A stretch of DNA of 64,000 bases, taken from contig ML679966.1 of assembly GCA_007922225.1 (NCBI GenBank), positions 39,275,943-39,339,942 of the forward strand. The letters run 5' to 3'. A program made the position numbers and the translations under genes. The notes beneath the pieces are model-generated. The model saw nothing but the letters and a program-made list of their open reading frames with translations. It was not told the origin of the DNA and ran no database searches. Every line of letters starts with the position of its first letter. The stretch's first letter is position 1. Shown one piece after another: positions 56,766-64,000 of this stretch. This DNA is from Emydura subglobosa (Eukaryota; Chordata; Testudines; Chelidae).

Positions 56766-58375
56766 TAACATGGCTTCCATTTTAGATTCTCTTACCTTAC
56801 AGCCTAAAATTCCTCCATATCAGAAAAGGATCTCTCCTCCCCACAGTTTCACCTCACTTTTTACTTCTACCTGCTTCTTAAACATGGCAGAGAAAACTGT
56901 GGGCTTCTTACATGCTTCTGGTTCCTCTTTCTTCTCTTTCCTCAGATCCTTGTCCCTTTCCTGCCTGTCTCTTTATTCAGTCTCTCCTCCCCGCCAACAC
57001 ACACACACACGCACTGAAAGCAGGTTCTCCTCCCATTCAATTTTTTATTTGTTGGGGTTCTCTAGGGCCTTGCGTCAGTCCTTCCTGGTAAGGCTCTTGG
57101 TCTCTGTATACATAGGGGCACTCTCTTCAGGTGTCCCCTGCAACCATAGCCATAACACCTTCTAGATTTGGCCTCTGGCCTCCTAATCCAGGCCACGTTT
57201 CCCATTCCCACATTCAATGTTTCCTATTTCCCTCTTGTAGGATTCTATACAAACGTTGCTGTTAATCAGCTACCCTCACCAAATATTCCTATGGTGAAAT
57301 GTAGGCTTCCCACAGTCTCTGCTGGTTCTCTAATATCTGTCTCCCCACATAGCATGAACCCACCTGTTGCTTCTCAGCTCCCCTCTGTTGGACTAGAAAC
57401 TCCAGCATCCATCCTAATGGGGGATAACTTCCCGCAGCAAAGAAAGAATGTCCCTCCATTTTCAGTTTCCCTAAGGGGTCTTTCTCTGTTTCATCCCCTT
57501 TGTCAAGGTTTAGCCATCTTATGATCTCTTTCTAACCCTTCACCTTATGATACTTGTGCTGCACAGTCTGTTTGAACAGAGGTAACCATCATTTCTGCAT
57601 TCCCCACTAATTGTGACAGGCTGCTCTACTCACCACCAGATAGCACTTCCTCCTGGCTATTCTGGGGGATTAGCTTCATGAGGTCAATGCCCCTTCCTGT
57701 GATTGCACACCATTTCTCTGCCACTCTCTCTTGGTCTACAGCACATTTCTCGCATCACTCTCGCATACTGCCTCTTTGTGACTCAGCCCTCTGTCCAGAT
57801 CACTATGCATATTTTCCTCTTCTGAAGTTTCTTCAGCAATCTTAGGCAGTCTTCCCACTCACTGCCCAATGGTGCCATGTCCTCAGTGGGTGGCAAGGGA
57901 ACTCAGGCCCACCCTCTATTCTGGGTTCTGGCTCCTAGCTCTAGTCAGAAGCCAAGGTCTGTTCCCTTCTAGACCGTACTGCCTTTCCCTGAGGCCTTTC
58001 CTCACCATCTGGCACTCCCCCCACTCTGGGTTTACCAGCCTCCCAACTTCCCTCCTCCCAAGAAGTAATTATGGGCTTTCCCCCTGTATCTGCAGCCTCC
58101 AGATACTTCTTCCAGGGAACAGCTACAAACTTTCCCAGAAGCCCCCTCTGCTTCAAATTTCCTGGTTTTATAAATACAACCCTCACTCATTTCTCCCCAA
58201 CTGAGTTCCCTCCTTCAGTCCACGGATTGCTTAGCCACCTGATTCCTCTCAGCTGTGGCCTGTTGGGTTCATTAGCCCCCTTCTCAATCTGCACTAACCC
58301 TTTCAAATCCTCCACTAGTAGGTTCACAGTTGGCTTAATCTCTTCTAGCTAGAAAGGATACAGTGACTCTGGCAT
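56766..58375. repeat. CT-rich, non-coding block, probable LTR-type sequence
   Basis: About 1.6 kb of CT-rich sequence with many chance frames of 60-130 codons rich in Ser, Pro and Leu but with no domain. Around 58150-58170 GGTTTTATAAATACA reads on the minus strand as a TATA box, and flanking words resemble turtle LTR text. I could not locate paired ends. A (CA) run lies at 56998-57012. Confidence 0.4.
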
Positions 58376-59290
58376 TGTGGAACTGGAAAGCACACTAAGA
58401 CTACAGTATGTCAAAAGAAGGGTATAATACAACTTTTACATAAGGAGATCTATTTTTCCTGATATCAGCAGAACTTCTCAAAATTACAGATGAAAATTCT
58501 TACTTCTGATAGGCTTTCAAACTTCTGGGTTGTTTTTGGTACAAGCAAAATTTATAAAAAGATAATTTTTAAGGCTCTTTATTTGCTATAATATTGACAA
58601 AGTTGTTCTATTAACACAATTTGCCCAAAAGCTACCTTTATGAAGATGGTGATGTATGTTCCAATCCAAACATTTTAGTTAACTTTTTTGTTATCTAACT
58701 ACAAATGGTAGATGGTACAGAATGTTAGTGACCTCATGTTTGTCTAGTATTTTCTATGTCAAAATTTTCTATGTCACATTTTGACCTTGTCTTTCAATTG
58801 CTACCTTTCCCCTTTTTTTCTCTCTAAGGTGTTTTAGTAGATTTGTTGAAAAGCCTGGGCTATTGTTAGGATTTTGCATTTATGCCAATCTTATAACATT
58901 TGTTTATTTTCCTTTATTGAAATTCCCTGACTGTAACTGAAATAATATTTTAGACAATAGTACTTCTTTTAAATACAAGCATGAATATTGCCACATGCTA
59001 CCGAAAACTGGCGTACCTCTTCAGTGAGATGGATGTTTAAGTGAATGCCATTGCTGGAATAACTGAAGTACAGTACATGATTCTGCATAAATATCAAGCT
59101 AAATGAGACATGTCTAGCAACATGAACAATACAGGGAATTGGTGTTCTGAAAAATGACTACTATTAAAAGTTGAAAAATAAGAGGTAGTATATTTAATGG
59201 TAAGAGCGGCAACAGCATGCTTTTTAAAAGCTTCGCAGGCACACATTTTTATCAACTCTGTGCTTTTACAGTGATCGACAATGACAGCAA
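58376..59290. other. No gene recognised
   Basis: AT-rich filler; no coding family. The last 100 bp may be the decayed upstream end of the CR1 RT. Confidence 0.45.
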
Positions 59291-60560
59291 AGCTTCTGGG
59301 TTTATGGAAAATAGATCCTGTCAAACTAACTTGATATAATTTTTGATGAGAGTACGAGTTTGACTGATAAAAGTAATAGTATTAATGAAATATACTTAGA
59401 TTTCTCTAAGGCATTTGACTTGGTACTGCATGGCATTTTGATTAAAAACCTAGAAAGCTATAATATTAACATGGCACACATTAAATGGATTAAAAGCTGG
59501 CTAACTAGTAGGTCTCAAAATGTAATTTTAAACAGAGAATCATCATTGAGCAGGTGTGTTTCTAGTGGGATCCCACAGGGATTGGTTCTTGGCCCTATAC
59601 CATTTAGTATTTTTATTAATTACCTGGAAGAAAACAAAAATTACTGATAAAGTTTGAAGATGAAAAAAATATAGGGAGTGATAAATAATGAAGGGAACAG
59701 TCATTGATTCAGAGGAATCTGTGTTGCCTACTAAGCTGAGTGAAAGCAAACAATATGCATTTTAATACAGCCAAACATAAACAAACATTCATCTAGAAAT
59801 GAAGAGTGAAGGCCATACTTACACATTTGGGGACTCTATCCTGGGAAGGAGTGATTCTGAAAAAGATTTGGGAGTTGTGGTGAATAATCAGCTGAACATG
59901 AGCTCCCGGTGCAATGCTTTGTGCAATGCTATGGCTCAAAGTGCAATAGTGCAATGCTATGGCTCAACGGAACAGAGGAATCTTGAGTAGGTGTAGAGAG
60001 CTTATTTTACCTCTGTAGTTGGACTGATGTGACTGCTATTGGGTTACTGTGTCCAGTTCTGGTGTCCACAATTCAAGAAGGATGTTGATAAATAGGAGCG
60101 GGTTCAGAGAAGAGCCATGGGAATGATTAAAAGTTTAGAAAAAATGCCTGATAGTGATAGACTCAAGGAATTCAATCTATTTAGCTTAACAAAAAGAAGG
60201 GTAAGGGGTGACTTGATTACATTCTATAAGTTCCTACATAGGGAACAAATATCTAATAATGGGCTCTTCAGTCTAGCAGAGAAAGATTTAAACCGATTCA
60301 ATGGCTGAAAGTTGAAGCAAGACCAATTCACACTGGAACTAAGGCATATATTTTTAACATGGAAAGTAATTAACCATTCGAACAACTTGTAATGCTCATG
60401 GTGGATTCTCCATCACAGACCATTTTTAAATAAAAATTGTATGCTTTTCTAAAAGAGATCCTCTACGAATTATTTTGGAGAAGTTCTGTGGCCTGTGATA
60501 TATGGGAGGTCAGGCTAAATGATCACAATGGTCCCTTCTGGCCTTAAAATTGATATTTTT
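59290..60560 (+). mobile_element. CR1 LINE, RT to 3' end, sense
   Basis: From MENRSCQTNL (about 59306-59335) through EIYLDFSKAFDLVLHGILIK (in 59360-59647), WIKSWLTSRSQNVILNRESS, SGIPQGLVLGPIPFSIFIN, then FEDEKNIGSD where FADDT is expected, FGDSILGRSDSEKDLGVVVN (59799-59990), CVQFWCPQ, RAMGMIKSLEKMPDSDRLKE (60117-60308), FSLTKRRVRGDLITFYKFLH, and a 3' end ATGATCACAATGGTCCCTTC, TGGCCTTAAAATTG. One catalytic Asp of FADD is Glu. The frame breaks at several points, including a 19-bp direct repeat at 59921-59967. It covers the 3' part of the subfamily whose 5' part lies antisense at 1-2070. Confidence 0.94.
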
Positions 60561-60674
60561 TGGCAGTGAAAAAGAAGTTATCCACACTACTTACCTTTAC
60601 TGTAGCAGATGATAATTTCTCCTAACAGAGAATATTGCTTTTTTGAAGTTCTTTGAATACAAATGATGAATACA

Positions 60675-60770
60675 GGTCACTGAAGAAGAGCTCTGTGTAA
60701 GCTTGAAAGCTTGTCTCTCTTACCAATAGAAGTTGGTCCAAAACAAAATATTAACTCACTCACCTTCTAT
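60675..60770 (+). repeat. Interspersed repeat of unknown class (GAAGAAGAGCTCTGTG type)
   Basis: CACTGAAGAAGAGCTCTGTG, TAAGCTTGAAAGCTTGTCTC, TCTTACCAATAGAAGTTGGT, CCAAAACAAAATATTA: a text common in turtle and crocodile DNA whose class I do not know. Confidence 0.6.
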
Positions 60771-60844
60771 CCGTAAAACACATGACATGCATTGGAAGAT
60801 AATGTTCCTACATGTATGGATGAATTAATAGTGGATAAAATTAA

Positions 60845-60955
60845 GGACTGATATAAGTAAGGACCAAATCCTTACCTGGTTTAAATCAGGGTGCTTCCAT
60901 TGACTTTAATGGAGTTATGCCAATTTATACCAGAGGGGGATGTGGCCCTAAATCT
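60845..60955. repeat. Old palindromic repeat (CCATTGACTTxAATGG type), copy 1
   Basis: GGACCAAATCCTTACCTGG, CCATTGACTTTAATGGAGTT, ATACCAGAGGGGGATGTGGC, CCTA: a deeply dispersed sauropsid palindromic repeat with arms of about 45 bp. Confidence 0.65.
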
Positions 60956-61011
60956 ACAGATACTGATAGCCAATGAATAAAAAGTAATAATAATTCAGTA
61001 CAAGTTAACAA

Positions 61012-61106
61012 AACAAGGCCAAATTTTGCTCTCAGAGAGGGGTTACAGCTGTCATGCAAGTCAATGGGAATTGGGAATAGGTGAATGGGCAGAATTTAGC
61101 CCTATG
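61012..61106. repeat. Old palindromic repeat (CCAAATTTTGCTCTCAG type), copy 2
   Basis: AAGGCCAAATTTTGCTCTCA and GGGCAGAATTTAGCCCTAT pair as inverted ends about 90 bp apart, with TCAATGGGAATT in the centre. Confidence 0.65.
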
Positions 61107-64000
61107 GTAGACTTATTATGCATGATTTTAATATATTATTCTAATCTATATTTTTATTAAATCAAGGCTTTTCCCTCATCCCCACATGCACTAGGGGCCC
61201 AAAAGGAAATGAATGGGATTATTAATCATGTGAATAAGATGGGCAGGTTTAAGCCCCAAATCTTTTATAAGTAAATTTCATTTCATTGAGTTATGTGTAT
61301 CTCTTTCAGACATAGTGGTTTAAAAATGGAAACTCATATCTTCACCTGTTACAAATCAAAGTCAATGCAGCGAGGGTAGGATAGGCTAATTAACACCAGC
61401 TGAGCTTCTGGCCCTGAGTCATTAAAATGCTCAAAACTCAAGCTAAGCTTTGAAATCAATGTTCCTGAAGGATACATGAGACAAGTTTATATTTTAGGAA
61501 CTATATTGTTTCAGTTTGTCTAGGGGCATAACAAATAAGACAGCAGAGAATTGATTTTCAGAGTGAATGCAACTTATGAACTAGAAAAGGTTAAAATCAT
61601 GTTTATTTGGGGGATAGGAAAAGAAACCCTAACACGCTAGAAAAATATGTGACGATACCAAACATTTTCAGATCCCCATATATTTTCCAAGCCTGTGGAT
61701 TTTCTTTGCACACAAATGTAATCAAGTTTTAGAGTATTGTAAGATAAATAACATGTACATGATATAATCCTTCTAAAGTCCTTTTCACAAGCAAAAGTCA
61801 AGTGTCTCCAGCCTGCTCTCCTAACAAGTGGCTCTTTTATTTTTGGCAAAGATTTAATCTTTCTCCCTCTAGTAAGAAGCATTGCAAATTATTTACCATT
61901 TTTAATGTTTTTGAGAAGTGCACCATTCTGAAATTTAATTATGCAAATATCACTGTGTTATTACTAAATTACAACACTAGTTTTAGAAATCTCTTTCAAG
62001 TGTTGCTGTACTGGAAGGCAAAAAAAAGTTAGTTTCATATGATAGGTATTATTTATGCTTTGTTTCATTACTTATGCAGGTGTGATTTGACTTTCCTTGA
62101 GGCAAAATAATAAAATAAAATAAATGAATAAGTAATAATAAAACCTTGCATGTGCACAGTAATGTTCATCTTCAATGATTCCAGAGTGCTTTACAAAATA
62201 TGGACCAGATTTCCTTACTGTAGGGGAGGTGGTGAAGTGCTAACATACCTAGCACCTATATTAACTGTCTCTTGCCCACATTTGGCATAAGGGATATGTT
62301 GGGGGTATCAAGGCATGTGTGTGCTCCAGCAGCGTTCAACTCAGGGGAAGGGGGGGTTCCTCAGGGACCATAGCCATCTATTGTAAGTCAGAGCAGTCTC
62401 TAGGGTCAGGGTCAGAGCAACTGTGGCTTGAGAATCAGAGAGCAGTAGCCAGACTGCCCTCCAACCTCTCCTGCAGGAGAGAATTTGGGCCTATAGCCAT
62501 GCAGGAATCACTTCAGCCCCACTGCAATGCAGCCATGCCTGGAACATCACAATGCTAAAAATCACATCACAAGCAACATTACATTTCCATCTTAAAAGTT
62601 AAAATGTTAGGTAGAGTTGATTGCTATAGTAAACAAAAAGCTTGCATTTGGAATCTCTCAAGATAGAGTGCATCTTTCTCTCAGGACTAGCCACTTGGGT
62701 CTGTTAGTTTTGCTCCCTTCCTTTCCCATGGCCACAGAGGCCTATGTGCAAACATAATTACTGGAATTTTAAAGATCTACTTTTTTCTAGATTTTCCCAG
62801 TCCAAAAATCCTATAAATGAATCTAGGTGCTTCTTTGTTCACCAAAAGAAAAGTGGGTTGGGACTTATCAGAGGTTCTACTCACCATGAATAAGCTATAT
62901 GTCCCTGCTTTCTTGTGATGTGGAGAGTTCTAAACCATCTGCATATCATCCAGGGCACCTATATAGAGCTATTGTTAGATACCAAGATAGTGTCTTAATT
63001 GACCAAGCTGGGACAAACAGGAGAGAACTGATAGAAAATGTGGCCTTAAAAATTGAAAATCATATCATAGCACGATATACAGCATGATTACCAAGAACAT
63101 TCCTAGGACAAATAAAAATGATACCTTGCCAAGGGGAAAAGGGGGTGACTCTAATCTCTGTGAAATTCTTCCTGCTGTGCTTTTAGCTAGCAAATGCACA
63201 TCTGAACCTGGTTACCAAATCTAACAATCACAGTACTTGAAGAATTTTCTTGACTTTCTCATGCAAAAAATAATTGGGAAAGACATCTAAACAGGTCCAC
63301 ATTTTTATTTTCCTGCTTCTCCTTTTCCAGTAGTTCAGAATGCATCAGTATAGATAACAGAGGACAAACAGATGGATGTCTGATAATTGTTCCAGGTCAG
63401 GGTTTTACTCAATAGTTCAAATCCTGATAGATTCCTCCACAGGCCAGGTAAACTGATCAAAGTAATCAATCTACAAAGGGATTCTCTGTTGATCACAGAT
63501 CAACTGGCAGGCTATTCTTCTAAAAGATGGTCTGTTTTTCAGAAAATTTCTTAGACTTCTGCTTCAAGCTGGAAAAGAGCAACTTAATGACTCACACAAT
63601 GACTATGGTCTTAATCCAAACCAAGAGGGAAGAATTTACCTTCATAAGTAACACCCTTACTCATTGATTAACCAGACAAAAAAACAAAAGACCCTCTGCA
63701 ACTATTAAGAAAGCTTTATCCTGAATCTCTTTTCTCCCTGAGGAATCAGAACCAGGGAATAAGGTATGCTAGTCAAGGCTACCTCACAATCAAAACCTGT
63801 CAAGTAAATAGGATTCTCTTTGATATGTAAATGTTTTATTAAACCAATTAGCCTTAACAGACAATTCTGCTTGCAATATCAGAGAATTAGCTGAGAAATA
63901 ACGTGTCTTCTAGCTTTATGTTCACCAGCAGCAGTTGAAAAGTAAGGGTTGCATAACATGGTGTATTGCCACCCATACTTCTGCACTGCTGCTTATGGCA
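61107..64000. other. No gene recognised
   Basis: About 2.9 kb without a recognised family. The open frames 61802-62032, 62319-62558 and 62899-63087 carry no motif. Part of 62160-62230 resembles old L2/MIR text (GAGTGCTTTACAAAATATGG). The right edge shows no truncated known element. Confidence 0.45.

Noticed and set aside
56770..58352. Series of 90-130 codon Ser/Pro/Leu-rich frames, possible mucin-like exons
   Set aside because: CT-biased non-coding block with LTR-like signals; frames lack domains and plausible splice arrangement.

Overview
The window looks like non-coding, repeat-packed nuclear DNA of a sauropsid, most probably a turtle. The reasons are the abundant CR1 LINEs with turtle-type 3' ends, MIR/L2-like old amniote repeats, small hAT-type MITEs, Ty3/gypsy remnants, and two kinds of tyrosine-recombinase (DIRS-order) retroelement. 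The species call comes from recalled repeat text, not from a search. I see no intact host gene, exon series, tRNA, rRNA or CRISPR; almost every long reading frame lies in a decayed mobile element or is chance. Simple repeats and AT-rich filler occupy much of the rest.

Layout. 1-2.07 kb: antisense CR1 ORF2 (endonuclease to RT), running off the left edge. 3.7-5.46 kb: Ty3/gypsy remnant (zinc knuckle, protease, RNase H; RT deleted) with its 3' LTR. 6.65-8.63 kb: antisense DIRS1-like deletion derivative with inverted terminal repeats, an internal complementary region, a gag remnant and a tyrosine recombinase. 11.0-14.6 kb: CR1 pieces and three hAT-type MITEs. 17.3-21.6 kb: antisense Ngaro/DIRS-type element carrying RT, RNase H, tyrosine recombinase and an SGNH-hydrolase-like domain, split by a CR1 3' end. 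22.9-26.9 kb: MIR-type SINEs, a CR1 3' half and an L2-like LINE piece. 28.26-30.9 kb: antisense decayed copy of an unnamed Cys-rich protein family. 37-39.4 kb: CR1 ends and a probable solo LTR. 41-46 kb: CR1 fragments and MITEs. 48.3-49.5 kb: LTR-like promoter block and CR1 ends. 55.0-55.6 kb: solo LTR containing a GCACA microsatellite. 57.6-58.4 kb: LTR-like sequence. 59.3-60.56 kb: sense CR1 RT to 3' end.

The parts do not form a working pathway; they are layers of insertions. The most noteworthy are the Cys-rich family copy at 28.26-30.9 kb, which I recognise only as an uncharacterised multi-copy family, and the RT-RNase H-recombinase-SGNH element at 17.3-21.6 kb. Coordinates of decayed elements are approximate; boundaries marked by target-site duplications are exact.
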